Positions 26,253-34,877 of a stretch of DNA of 64,000 nt are shown here, piece by piece; positions within the stretch are counted from its first letter, which is position 1, and every line of letters begins with the position of its first letter. The stretch is taken from contig CAVOZT010000001.1 in assembly GCA_963701375.1 (NCBI GenBank), positions 124,001 to 188,000 on the forward strand, in the 5' to 3' direction. Both the position numbers and the translations under genes were made by a program. This DNA is from CAVXTF01 sp963701375 (GTDB lineage: Bacteria; Actinomycetota; Acidimicrobiia; Acidimicrobiales; CAVXTF01). The notes under the pieces were generated by a model. The model was not told where the DNA came from. It saw only the letters and a list, made by a program, of their open reading frames with translations, and searched no databases.

Positions 26253-27449
26253 TCAGCGCGTGACGACCACGGAAGACCCGTGTCCGAACAGGCCCTGGTT
26301 GGCGGTGACAGCAACCCGCGCCCCCTCAACCTGGCGGCCGTGCGCCTCACCTCGAACCTGCCAGACGCACTCGCACACCTGGGCGATCGCCTGAGCAGGA
26401 ATCGCCTCACCGAAGCACGAGAGGCCGCCCGAGGGGTTCACCGGCACGCGACCGCCGAGGCGAGTGTCGCCGTCGCGAAGCAACTTCTCTGCCTCGCCCG
26501 GCTTGCACAGGCCGATGTCTTCGTACCAGTCGAGCTCGAGAGCAGAAGACAGGTCGTAAACCTCTGCCATGTCGACATCCTCGGGTCCGATCCCGGCCTC
26601 TTCGTATGCGGCGTGGGCGATCGATTGCCGGAAACCCGCCACTTCGGTCGTGCCGGTGGTGACCGCCGAGTCGGTCGCGAAGTTGGGCATCTCGATGACG
26701 GTGTTCGGGAACTGCGGGGTGACCGTCGAGACCCCTGCGATCGTCACCGCATCGCGACCGAGGCGTCTTGCGTACTCGAGACTCGACAAGACGACTGCGG
26801 CACCGCCGTCCGAAGTCGCGCAGATCTCGAGGAGGCGCAACGGATCGGCCACCATTGGTGAAGCGAGTACCTCTTCGACCGTGACGGCCTTGCGGTATCT
26901 CGCATTTGGATTCTCGAGGCCGTGCAAGGCGTTCTTGACCTTGACCTGAGCGAAGTCCTCCTCGGTCGCACCGTAGAGGTCCATGCGCCGCCTGGCGTAG
27001 AGCGCGAAGTATGTGGGGTTCGTCGCCCCCAGCAGGTAGAAGCGGAGCCAGTCGGGGTCGTCGCGCCGCTCACCGCCGACCGGAGCGAAGAACCCCTTGG
27101 GGGTCGTGTCGGCCCCGACGACGAGCGCGACGTCGCAGAGACCGGCGAGGATCTGTGCTCTGGCCGCACCTATCGCAGCCGCGCCTGAGGCGCAGGCGGC
27201 GTAAACGCTCGAGACTCGCGCTCCGGTCCAGCCGAGTGCCTGGGCGAAGGTCGCCCCCGCGATGAACCCGGGATAACCGTTTCGGATGGTGTCGGCCCCG
27301 GACACGAACTGGACGTCGCGCCATGTCACGCCGGCGTCAGCCAGCGCGGCCCGAGCGGCCGCAAGGCCATACTCGACGAAGTTGCGGCCCCATTTGCCCC
27401 AAGGGTGCATCCCGACGCCGAGCACGGCGACCTTCTTGGAGTCGCTCAC
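26253..27449 (-). CDS. Ltp4-like thiolase/lipid-transfer protein
   Basis: SCP-x-type thiolase of about 399 residues. The nucleophilic Cys lies in YAACASGAAAIGAAR. The C-terminal block is NPSGGLSCFGEAIPAQAIAQ, not the usual GHP(I/T)GATG, and the end TANQGLFGHGSSV matches actinobacterial Ltp4 (Rv3522). Such proteins act on steroid-derived acyl-CoA thioesters and need a DUF35 partner. That partner is encoded directly upstream with a GTGA overlap, which places this start at the GTG at 27449. In M. tuberculosis the DUF35-ltp4-ltp3 order is similar. Confidence 0.87.
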   Translation of the reverse strand: MSDSKKVAVLGVGMHPWGKWGRNFVEYGLAAARAALADAGVTWRDVQFVSGADTIRNGYPGFIAGATFAQALGWTGARVSSVYAACASGAAAIGAARAQILAGLCDVALVVGADTTPKGFFAPVGGERRDDPDWLRFYLLGATNPTYFALYARRRMDLYGATEEDFAQVKVKNALHGLENPNARYRKAVTVEEVLASPMVADPLRLLEICATSDGGAAVVLSSLEYARRLGRDAVTIAGVSTVTPQFPNTVIEMPNFATDSAVTTGTTEVAGFRQSIAHAAYEEAGIGPEDVDMAEVYDLSSALELDWYEDIGLCKPGEAEKLLRDGDTRLGGRVPVNPSGGLSCFGEAIPAQAIAQVCECVWQVRGEAHGRQVEGARVAVTANQGLFGHGSSVVVTR

Positions 27450-27904
27450 CGGTCTTCCCCCTGAGCAGTCGGGGCAGCTTGGTCGGCGGAGCCGGCCACA
27501 CCGGACACCGGTCGCCAGTTCCAAACGAGGACCTGGGAGTCGTCGCCGAGGCCGCCGTCACCGCCGCTGTTCAGCTTCCCGAGCACGAGCTCGACCTCCA
27601 TGCCGACGTGAAGGTCGTCCACCGTAAAGCCGGGAGCCACCTGGCCCAGCACCACCAGTTTCTCGTCAGACAGCTCCACGGCTGCGAGGCAGAAGGGCTC
27701 GAAAGGATCTGCCGGCACGTACGGGCGGGGAGGTTCGTACCTGGAGTCGGTATAGGACCAGATGCGTCCACGACGCGAGAGCTCGACCGTCTCGAACGTC
27801 TGAGCGCTGTCCAAAGAGGTCGAGCCGCAGTCCGGGTTCGGACATGCGAGGCGGGCGGGCGGGAAGACATACGTGCCGCACGTCGTGCAACGACTGCCGA
27901 GCAA
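27446..27904 (-). CDS. DUF35 OB-fold zinc-ribbon partner of the Ltp4-like thiolase
   Basis: Small acyl-CoA-associated protein: a zinc ribbon with Cys pairs in CTTCGTYVFPPARLACPNPDC's two halves, then an OB fold (GRIWSYTDSRYEPPRPY, FCLAAVELSDEKLVVLGQV). DUF35 proteins bind and stabilise Ltp thiolases and aldolases. The in-frame start is a TTG at 27904, yet homologous-looking residues (VPAVEGWFTLDESAPALL) continue upstream without a start codon to the thiolase stop at 27977. Removing one base of the triplet at 27952-27954 would link them to a GTG at 27974 and give a normal N-terminus. So the true gene is probably 27446-27974 with a one-base error. Confidence 0.85.
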   Translation of the reverse strand: MLGSRCTTCGTYVFPPARLACPNPDCGSTSLDSAQTFETVELSRRGRIWSYTDSRYEPPRPYVPADPFEPFCLAAVELSDEKLVVLGQVAPGFTVDDLHVGMEVELVLGKLNSGGDGGLGDDSQVLVWNWRPVSGVAGSADQAAPTAQGEDR

Positions 27905-27976
27905 AGCGGGAGCCGACTCGTCGAGAGTGAACCAGCCTTCGACGGCGGGGACCCGCCGCGGTCTCGGGACCCACCG

Positions 27977-29146
27977 TCAGTCGAGCCGCTCGATGATCGT
28001 GGCGTTGGCCTGGCCGCCGCCCTCGCACATGGCTTGCAGTCCGAAGCGGCCGGCCGTGCGCTCGAGCTCGTTCAACATCGTGGCCATGAGCCGCGCACCC
28101 GATGCGCCGGTGGGATGGCCGATCGCGATTGCGCCTCCGTTGCGGTTGACCCTCTTCATGTCCGGCAAGAGTTCGCGCTGCCAAGCGAGGACAACCGACG
28201 CGAAGGCTTCGTTGATCTCGATGACGTCGATGTCGCCGATATCGAGCTTGGCCTTTTCGAGCACGAGACGAGTTGCCGGGATGACCGCGGTCAGCATGAT
28301 CTCGGGATCGTTTGCGGCGACCGCAAAGGTGTGGAACCTGGCGCGTGGCCTCAGGCCGAGCTCGTCAGCTTTCTCCTCGCTCATGACGAGAATGGCAGCG
28401 GCGCCATCGGATATCTGCGACGAGGTTCCGGCCGTCACCAGGCCGTCCTCGTTGAAAGCAGGACGAAGGCCGGCCAGTTTGGCCATGCTCGTGTCGCGGC
28501 GGATCCCCTCGTCCGACGTGATGAGACCTCCCGTCCCGCCCGGGTCATCCAGGGTGCGGATCTCGAGAGGGACGATCTCGCCCGAGAACCGCCCTGCGTC
28601 GACGGCTGCCGATGCGCGGCGATGCGATTCGAGCGCGAAGGCGTCCATCTCCTCGCGGCTCACCTCCCACCGCCTCGCAATTTCCTCCGCGCAGAGTCCC
28701 TGGTGGATGAGCTGGAATCGGTCCCTGTACAAGGGCCCGTAGGCCTCGCCGGGCCCCGGATCGGTCGTCGAACCGATTGGTACGCGGGTCATGCTCTCCA
28801 CGCCACCACCTATGACCACGTCCATCGCACCTGCCATCACTGCCTGTGCGGCAAAGTGGACTGCCTGCTGCGCAGATCCACACTGCCGGTCGACGGTCGT
28901 GCCGGGCACGGTGTCAGGGAAGCCGGCTGCCAACACGGCGTTGCGGGCGATGTTCATGGCCTGCTCGCCGACCGTCATCGTGCAGCCGAGCACCACGTCG
29001 TCGACGAGAGCGGGGTCGAGGTCGTTGCGCTCGGCCAGCAGCCTGATCGGCTGGGCTGCCAGGTCGACGGGATGCCAGCCCGAGAGCTTTCCGCCGCGGC
29101 GCCCGACGGGCGTGCGCACCGCGTCGACGATCACGGCATTCGGCAC
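27977..29146 (-). CDS. Acetyl-CoA C-acetyltransferase (FadA5/FadA6-like thiolase)
   Basis: Degradative thiolase of 389 residues with all catalytic parts: Cys in VDRQCGSAQQAVH (about 90), the NEAF loop (VIEINEAFASVVLAW), His in GGAIAIGHPTGASGAR and the second Cys in QAMCEGGGQANATI. The segment AGTSSQISDGAAAILVM resembles FadA5 and FadA6 of the mycobacterial cholesterol pathway. It would cleave 3-ketoacyl-CoA formed by the nearby dehydrogenases and hydratase. GTG start; divergent from an acyl-CoA dehydrogenase, with an operator-like dyad between them. Confidence 0.92.
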   Translation of the reverse strand: MPNAVIVDAVRTPVGRRGGKLSGWHPVDLAAQPIRLLAERNDLDPALVDDVVLGCTMTVGEQAMNIARNAVLAAGFPDTVPGTTVDRQCGSAQQAVHFAAQAVMAGAMDVVIGGGVESMTRVPIGSTTDPGPGEAYGPLYRDRFQLIHQGLCAEEIARRWEVSREEMDAFALESHRRASAAVDAGRFSGEIVPLEIRTLDDPGGTGGLITSDEGIRRDTSMAKLAGLRPAFNEDGLVTAGTSSQISDGAAAILVMSEEKADELGLRPRARFHTFAVAANDPEIMLTAVIPATRLVLEKAKLDIGDIDVIEINEAFASVVLAWQRELLPDMKRVNRNGGAIAIGHPTGASGARLMATMLNELERTAGRFGLQAMCEGGGQANATIIERLD

Positions 29147-29167
29147 GGTGCCATTGTTGCCGAGTAT

Positions 29168-29182
29168 CCGACGGTGTGTCAG
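29168..29182. promoter_or_regulatory. Operator-like dyad, one-mismatch copy of CTGAC-N5-GTCAG
   Basis: CCGACGGTGTGTCAG in the 47-bp gap between the divergent thiolase (start 29146) and acyl-CoA dehydrogenase (start 29194). It keeps the 5-bp spacer and differs from the 20827 site by one arm base. Confidence 0.45.
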
Positions 29183-29193
29183 ATTCCGGGCCT

Positions 29194-30417
29194 ATGGACC
29201 TGCGCTTCACCGAGGAGCAGGAACGGTTCCGCGCAGAGGTCAGGGAATGGCTCGAAGCCAATGTGCCGAGTGAGAAGTTCGGGCGCGAGGGTCTTGGGTC
29301 GCTCGACACCGAAGCGGGTTTCGAGCAGCACAGAGCGTGGGAACGCCGCATGTTCGGCGCTCGCCTGTCGGTCGTTTCGTGGCCGGAGCGCTACGGCGGG
29401 CGCGGCGCCGGGCTCTGGGAATGGCTGGTTTTCGAAGAGGAGTACTACCGCGCCGAGGCTCCCATCCGGGTCGGGCAGAACGGGATCTTCCTTCTCGCGC
29501 CAACGATGTTCGAGTTCGGGACCCCCGAGCAGAAGGACCGCTTCTTGTTGCCGATGGCCGCCGGCGACGAGATCTGGTGTCAGGGATGGTCGGAGCCCGA
29601 CGCCGGGAGCGACCTTGCTTCGATCCGCAGCACGGCCCGTCGGCGGTCGGACGGGGCAGGTGGCAGGAACGGCGGGGGCGGCGGGAGCGCCGGGGACGGC
29701 GGGTGGTTGCTGAACGGGCAGAAGACGTGGTGCTCGAGAGGTGCCTTCGCCGACTGGATCTTCGGTCTGTTCCGCTCGGATCCGGATTCGGAACGTCACC
29801 GGGGCCTCACCTACTTCTTGGTGCCGCTCGATGCTCCGGGCGTGACCGTGCGACCGATCCCGCAGTTGGACGGCGAGACGGGCTTTGCCGAGGTTTTCTT
29901 CGAGGACGTCATGGTCCCCGACGACCAGGTGCTCGGGGAGGTCGGTAACGGTTGGGGCGTGGCGATGTCAACGGCTGGATCAGAGCGCGGCATGTCGTTG
30001 CGCAGCCCTGCGCGCTACAGCGTCGCCGCCGACAAGTTGGTGGCTCTCTACGCCGAGTGCGCGAAACGGGACCCGGCCCGCGCTGCGCGTTCCGCCGACA
30101 AGGTCGCACGCGCGTGGGCCGCGGCCGAGGCCTACCGCCTCCACACGTACTGGACCGCCACGCAGATGTGCGCGGGGAAGCCGGTGGGGGCCGAGGCGTC
30201 GGTCGGGAAGATCCATTGGTCCGAAACCGACATTGCTGTTCAGACCGCGGCGATGGATCTGCTCGGAGAGGACGGATGGACCCTCGGCGCTGACGGCGCG
30301 CCAGGTGCATGGCTCGACGGTTTCCTGTTCTCGCTTGCCGGACCGATCTATGCCGGCACCAACGAGATCCAACGGAACGTGGTCGCCGAGCGGCTCCTCG
30401 GCATGCCCCGCGGCTGA
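29194..30417 (+). CDS. Acyl-CoA dehydrogenase
   Basis: FAD-dependent acyl-CoA dehydrogenase, 407 residues. Visible: the FAD/substrate loop WCQGWSEPDAGSDLAS, the strand LNGQKTWCS and the C-terminal YAGTNEIQRNVVAERLLG. It introduces the alpha-beta double bond into an acyl-CoA. A Gly-rich insertion (about residues 150-168) sits in a surface loop. The next gene is a shorter dehydrogenase; actinobacterial steroid ACADs commonly work as alpha2-beta2 heteromers made from such neighbours. The ATG at 29194 is preferred over a GTG at 29176. Confidence 0.9.
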   Translation: MDLRFTEEQERFRAEVREWLEANVPSEKFGREGLGSLDTEAGFEQHRAWERRMFGARLSVVSWPERYGGRGAGLWEWLVFEEEYYRAEAPIRVGQNGIFLLAPTMFEFGTPEQKDRFLLPMAAGDEIWCQGWSEPDAGSDLASIRSTARRRSDGAGGRNGGGGGSAGDGGWLLNGQKTWCSRGAFADWIFGLFRSDPDSERHRGLTYFLVPLDAPGVTVRPIPQLDGETGFAEVFFEDVMVPDDQVLGEVGNGWGVAMSTAGSERGMSLRSPARYSVAADKLVALYAECAKRDPARAARSADKVARAWAAAEAYRLHTYWTATQMCAGKPVGAEASVGKIHWSETDIAVQTAAMDLLGEDGWTLGADGAPGAWLDGFLFSLAGPIYAGTNEIQRNVVAERLLGMPRG

Positions 30418-30421
30418 GCTG

Positions 30422-30455
30422 CTGAGCGGCTGAGCGGGCTGAGCGGCTGAGCGGG
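30422..30455 (+). repeat. Tandem 17-bp repeat between acyl-CoA dehydrogenase genes
   Basis: Two perfect copies of CTGAGCGGCTGAGCGGG (30422-30438, 30439-30455), themselves built from CTGAGCGG. A doubled GGAAGCGAAA segment follows just before the next start at 30485. The core CTGAGCGG also begins the 20-bp repeats at 13613. Confidence 0.85.
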
Positions 30456-30484
30456 CTGAGGAAGCGAAAGAGGAAGCGAAACCG

Positions 30485-31615
30485 GTGGAGTTCGCGTTCG
30501 ACGAGCAGCAGCTCGAGTTCCGGTCCCAGCTGCGCGGATTTCTCGACCGGGAGTGCACCGCTCTCGACGTGCGCGCAGCATTCGGCGGCCCTGACGACGG
30601 CGGCGAACGCGAGAGCAGGACAAGCGCGGCACCTGATCGCCGGCGCTGGAAGCAACTAGCTTCGATGGGTGTGGTCGGGCTCACCGTTCCCGAGTCCGAG
30701 GGAGGGCTCGGTCTCGGGGCGGTCGATCTGGTCGGCCTGCTCGAAGAGGCGGGCAGGGCTGCGCTCCCCGAGCCGCTCGCGGAGAGCACGGCGGTGGTGG
30801 TACCGCTCCTTGCCGACATTGCGTCGCAGCAAGCTCGTGCCGAACCCGGTGACGGCGGCAGCGACAGCGACAACGACAGCGCAACATCCGCCGCACTGCA
30901 TTGGATGCGGTTGATCGCTGCGGGAGATGCAATCGCGACCGTGGTCCCCGACGAGGGAGCGCCGTCGGTATGGGCCGACGGGGCCGACGTCCTCGTGTTG
31001 GTGGCGTCCGACGCGATCTCCGTCGTCCGTGCCGACGAGGTCGAAGCTACGCCGATCCGTTCTATAGACCCGACTCGGAGACTTGGGACGGTCAGGGCCC
31101 ACGACGGCGCCGGCTCGCTGCTGTCAGTGGGCGCTTCCTCGAGGGACCACGTCGCGCGAATGCGCCGCAGGGGGGCGTTCGCGTCGGCGGCTGTTCTCCT
31201 GGGTGCGGCCGACCGATTGATCTCGTTTGCATGCGAGCACGCGCTCGAGCGCAACCAGTTCGGCCGTCCGATCGGATCCTTCCAGGCTGTGAAGCATCAC
31301 CTCGCGAACGCTTACGCGAGCCTCAACATGGCTCGACCTGTCGTTTACCGTGCTGCCTGGTCTCTCGATGCGGACTTCGAGACGGGCGTCGACACCTCGG
31401 GGCGCGACTGCTCTCTCGCAAAGGCGGCGGCATCCGATGCGGCCCTTCAAGCTGGCCGCGTCGCCCTGCAGATCCACGGCGCTATGGGCTACACGTGGGA
31501 GCACGACCTTCACATGTGGATGAAGCGGGTATGGGTGACCGCGGCGTCTTGGGGGGATTCAGCCACTCATTTGGCGGCCGTGCTCGCCGACGTTGCCGCC
31601 ACTCCTACGGCCTGA
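30485..31615 (+). CDS. Acyl-CoA dehydrogenase (short, partner-type subunit)
   Basis: Acyl-CoA dehydrogenase of 376 residues, GTG start. N-terminal MEFAFDEQQLEFRSQLRGFL and middle GGLGLGAVDLVGLLEEAGRA are ACAD features. The C-terminal QFGRPIGSFQAVKHHLANAY and GAMGYTWEHDLHMWMKR carry the conserved base region (Glu of TWE). The FAD-loop sequence of the larger neighbour is degenerate here, which fits a heteromeric partner of the 29194 protein, as in ChsE1-ChsE2-type enzymes. Two low-complexity inserts (Asp/Gly/Glu-rich about 37-52; Ser/Asp-rich about 122-136) look lineage-specific. Confidence 0.88.
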   Translation: MEFAFDEQQLEFRSQLRGFLDRECTALDVRAAFGGPDDGGERESRTSAAPDRRRWKQLASMGVVGLTVPESEGGLGLGAVDLVGLLEEAGRAALPEPLAESTAVVVPLLADIASQQARAEPGDGGSDSDNDSATSAALHWMRLIAAGDAIATVVPDEGAPSVWADGADVLVLVASDAISVVRADEVEATPIRSIDPTRRLGTVRAHDGAGSLLSVGASSRDHVARMRRRGAFASAAVLLGAADRLISFACEHALERNQFGRPIGSFQAVKHHLANAYASLNMARPVVYRAAWSLDADFETGVDTSGRDCSLAKAAASDAALQAGRVALQIHGAMGYTWEHDLHMWMKRVWVTAASWGDSATHLAAVLADVAATPTA

Positions 31616-31938
31616 TCCTGCCGCTTCCGTTCGGGTATATGGACTCGCCTATGGCCTGGTGCCAGCCACTCTACGTCAACGTTTCGACTACAGAGATATC
31701 ACGGTGCGTTGTTTTAAGACGCGAGCCGCAGGGACGATAATCAGCCAAGAGAAAGGACGGACATCAGCCGCCTTACATGATCGGCTTCCGGACCGGACTC
31801 GATTAAACGATTCATTGACTGAGCGCATGACACAGCTCTCGGAAGCACTCGAAAGTACCGGGAGAACCCCAGCAACACCTCCAAGACAAGAACTTCCCAG
31901 ATGGTCCAAGCCGAGCGAGTTCGATCGCTTGAATCCGG
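31616..31938. other. Intergenic region with AT-richer core
   Basis: 323 bases without a convincing gene. The middle (about 31680-31860) is less GC-rich than its surroundings and includes a GATAAT box near 31735, so it may hold the promoter of the SGNH gene. The short open frames on both strands have no recognisable protein features. Confidence 0.3.
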
Positions 31939-33435
31939 GTGTTCCGGGTGGCCGTCAGGGGCGAGCAGATTGGGGACCAAGTGGGCGCTCGACCTGAACA
32001 ACCAGAACCCTTCCTCCGAGGCTGCCTGTACCCGGGTCTGTCCCAGGTGGCGTACCCGAGGGCCAATCCGTCCGACTCCGAGCATCTCCCTGGTGACGTC
32101 TGGAATGCCGCTCAAGTCCCGGCAGGAGTTCGGCTCGAGTTCGTCGGCGATGTCGACGCGGTTCGGATCTTCTACCGGACGACGACTGCGAATCTCGGGT
32201 ACCGAGGGGAGGGCGCCGGCTGCACCTTCAGTCTCTACCGCTCCGGGCAGAAGATCGCCGAGGAGGAAGCCGTTCTAGGCGAAGGTGTCGTCCAGCTTCC
32301 TTTGAGCGGAGAGCCGGGCCGTCCGGCCATCGTCTACATCCCCGAGGGGATGAAGCCCGTAATCGCCGGTATAGAAGGTGTCGGCGGGCAGATCGAGCCC
32401 GCTCCTCGCCAGCCTCGCTGGGTTTGTTACGGCGATGCGGTCACCCAAGGGTGGCTGGCGTCCTCTCCCGCGCAAGCGTGGCCGGCGGTGACTGCGCGCA
32501 AGCTCGGTCTCGATCTGTGCAACCTCGGGTACGCCGGTTCGGCCCGGACGGACACCGCAACCGCTGTCACGATCGCTGACACGGCGGCCGAGCTCGTGAG
32601 CATCTCGATCGGCGCCGACAACTGGGGCCGCTTTCCTCACACGCCGGCGCTGTGCGTTGAGGAAATGAGGGCGCTGATCACGTTGGTGCGGGCAGGCCAT
32701 CCGAACACACCCATCGTCATCCTCAGCCCGCTGGTGCGTCCCGAAGCCGAGGACATGCCCAACCGCCTCGGATCGACCCTGACCGAGTTGCGCATAGCCA
32801 TCGAAGAGGCAGTGCGCGAGCGGATGATCTCGGGAGACGTGAGGCTGCATCTCGTCGAGGGTTCGACGGTCGTCAACGTCGCCGACCTTTCAGACGGCAG
32901 GTACCCGGGTGACGACGGACACATCCGGATCGCAGCAGCGGTCGGAAAGGTGATCAGCCCGCTCGTGTCAGACCTTCGTGACAGCGCTGAGTACCGATGG
33001 GGTACCGAAGCCGCAGCCGCCAACCAGACCGAAATGCCTCAGCTGCCGTCGACCGATTTCCTGCGGCAGGTGGGCACGTTCGAGCTTCGTCAGCCGGATG
33101 TCAGGTCCCCGCAGGTGGCGCCCGCCGACTCGTCGTACGCGCCGCCGGCCACGGCAAGGACGCCGTCTCTCAACCCGGCCCACATGGCCAGGGTGCCGGT
33201 ACACGCCACCGTCTCTTCGGGTCCGTCGCATGCCCCGGCCCACGTGAACGTGCCGTCGGCGCCGGTGCGCGGTCAGGAGCCGGGCCCTTTGCCGTCGGCC
33301 GCTTCACCGCCGCCGCAGGCGCAGCCTCACCCGCAGCCGACGGGGTACCCGTACAGCGTTCCGCCCTCCCCGCCCGGAGCCGACCAGCGCGGGGCAGACC
33401 GCGCCGGCTCTGCCGAATCAGGACCCACTCAATGA
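31939..33435 (+). CDS. SGNH/GDSL-family hydrolase with Pro-rich C-terminus
   Basis: Predicted esterase-like protein. An N-terminal beta-rich domain (FLRGCLYPG ... VPAGVRLEFVGDVDAVRIFYR) is followed by an SGNH domain. The nucleophile motif is altered to CYGDAVTQG, with Ala in place of the usual Ser (GDSxTxG), and SIGADN and DDGHIRIA follow. The loss of the classical Ser suggests either a non-hydrolytic role or a different nucleophile. The last 120 residues are Pro/Ala/Ser-rich and probably disordered. The start may be the GTG at 31939 or, judging from the conserved beginning, the GTG at 31981. It has no signal peptide and no clear operon partner. Confidence 0.78.
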   Translation: MFRVAVRGEQIGDQVGARPEQPEPFLRGCLYPGLSQVAYPRANPSDSEHLPGDVWNAAQVPAGVRLEFVGDVDAVRIFYRTTTANLGYRGEGAGCTFSLYRSGQKIAEEEAVLGEGVVQLPLSGEPGRPAIVYIPEGMKPVIAGIEGVGGQIEPAPRQPRWVCYGDAVTQGWLASSPAQAWPAVTARKLGLDLCNLGYAGSARTDTATAVTIADTAAELVSISIGADNWGRFPHTPALCVEEMRALITLVRAGHPNTPIVILSPLVRPEAEDMPNRLGSTLTELRIAIEEAVRERMISGDVRLHLVEGSTVVNVADLSDGRYPGDDGHIRIAAAVGKVISPLVSDLRDSAEYRWGTEAAAANQTEMPQLPSTDFLRQVGTFELRQPDVRSPQVAPADSSYAPPATARTPSLNPAHMARVPVHATVSSGPSHAPAHVNVPSAPVRGQEPGPLPSAASPPPQAQPHPQPTGYPYSVPPSPPGADQRGADRAGSAESGPTQ

Positions 33436-33572
33436 TGCTGATCAACCCCGAGCTGCCCGTGAGCAACCTCCGCCGGCGTCCTCGCCGCGGCCCGCTGCTT
33501 CGCAGACCCTCTCCGACCTTCAAAGGATGCCCCGCGCCGTCTGGGAGCTCAGCCGTCACCTGAGGCTCTCAC

Positions 33573-33587
33573 CTGACGCATAGTCAG
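33573..33587. promoter_or_regulatory. Operator-like dyad CTGACGCATAGTCAG
   Basis: Identical over all 15 bases, spacer included, to the first site of the echA20 array at 20827. It lies just upstream of the amidohydrolase gene, 12 bp before its first possible start. Together with the sites at 29168 and 49436 it suggests a shared repressor. Confidence 0.55.
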
Positions 33588-33598
33588 CTCGGCGATCC

Positions 33599-34819
33599 GT
33601 GCCGTACACTCGCCCGGTGCCCGAGTTCCCGATGATCATCTCCGTCGACGACCACGTCGTCGAACCTCCGACGGTCTGGTCCGACCGCCTACCGAGCAAG
33701 TACGCAGAAATCGGCCCGCGGATCGTGCGCGCACCGATGGGCGAGATCACGTTCGTCGGCGGGAAGCTGACGGTGAAGCCGGGCTCCGAGGGCAGCCCGA
33801 CCGACTGGTGGTACTACGAGGACCTGAAGCGCCCGTTGCTACGGGTCGACTCCGCCGTCGGCGTGCCCCGTGAAGAGGTGACGATGAGGGGCGTCACCTA
33901 CGAGGACATGCGCCCCGGCTCCTACGAATTGAAGCCGCGGCTCGAGGACATGGACCTCAATCACCTCCAAGCAGCGCTTTGCTTCCCCACCTTTCCGAGA
34001 TTTTGCGGCCAGACATTCACAGAAGCCAAGGACAAGGAGCTGGGTCTGCTCTGCGTCAAGGCGTACAACGACTGGATGGTCGAAGAGTGGTGCGGCGATT
34101 CGGGCGGTCGGCTCATCCCGCTGTGTCTCATTCCGCTGTGGGACGCGCACCTCGCCGCCGCCGAGGTCCGCCGGAATGCCGAGCGCGGCGTGCGCGCAGT
34201 GTGCTTCAGCGAGATCCCACCGTTCCTCGGCTTGCCGTCCGTGCACGACCCCGACGGGTACTGGGACCCGTTCTTCGAAGCCTGCTCCGAGACGCGAACC
34301 GTGGTCAACATGCACATCGGGTCGTCGTCGAAGATGCCGTCAACCTCGGCCGACGCGCCGCCCGCAGTCGGATCGACGCTCACGCATACGAACGCCACGT
34401 TCTCTTTAGTGGACTTCTTGTTCAGCGGAGTGCTCGTCCGCTTTCCCGACTTGAAACTCGCTTACTCCGAGGGCCAGATCGGATGGATCCCTTACATCCT
34501 CGAGCGCGCCGACAAGGTCTGGGAGGAGAACAGGGGATGGGGAGGGGTGGCGGACATCGTGCCGAACCCGCCTTCCACGTACTTCCGTGACCACGTCTAC
34601 GGGTGTTTCTTCGACGACGCGCACGGCCTGCGATCGGTCAACGAGATCGGGGTAGACAACATCACGTACGAGTCCGACTACCCGCACTCCGACTCGACGT
34701 GGCCGCACACCCGCGAGATCGCAGAGCGCCAGATGGCGCACTTAGACGACGAGTCGATCTACAAGATCGTCCGCGGCAACGCCATCAAGCTTTTCGGGCT
34801 CGACAACCTTGCGCCCTGA
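33599..34819 (+). CDS. Amidohydrolase-2 family TIM-barrel hydrolase
   Basis: Metal-dependent hydrolase/decarboxylase of the COG2159 family, about 406 residues. The HxH-type entry motif is changed to VDDHVVEP; NMHIGSSS and the late Asp site ESDYPHSDSTWPHTRE are present. Family members hydrolyse or decarboxylate ring compounds. In actinobacteria they recur beside steroid and polyketide degradation genes, as here before an acyl-CoA dehydrogenase pair. Starts at GTG 33599, GTG 33617 or ATG 33632 are possible; the later ones leave more room for the operator at 33573-33587. Confidence 0.87.
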   Translation: MPYTRPVPEFPMIISVDDHVVEPPTVWSDRLPSKYAEIGPRIVRAPMGEITFVGGKLTVKPGSEGSPTDWWYYEDLKRPLLRVDSAVGVPREEVTMRGVTYEDMRPGSYELKPRLEDMDLNHLQAALCFPTFPRFCGQTFTEAKDKELGLLCVKAYNDWMVEEWCGDSGGRLIPLCLIPLWDAHLAAAEVRRNAERGVRAVCFSEIPPFLGLPSVHDPDGYWDPFFEACSETRTVVNMHIGSSSKMPSTSADAPPAVGSTLTHTNATFSLVDFLFSGVLVRFPDLKLAYSEGQIGWIPYILERADKVWEENRGWGGVADIVPNPPSTYFRDHVYGCFFDDAHGLRSVNEIGVDNITYESDYPHSDSTWPHTREIAERQMAHLDDESIYKIVRGNAIKLFGLDNLAP

Positions 34820-34877
34820 GCCGCGGCTAAGCGCGGCAGGTCAAGGCGGGTCACGGCGGGGCAGGGTTGAGCGGGGC

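Noticed and set aside
27323..29713. A 796-codon open frame on the plus strand
   Set aside because: It lies opposite two thiolases, a DUF35 protein and the start of an ACAD; its translation is Arg/Gly/Ala-rich with no domain, a typical shadow in GC-rich DNA.
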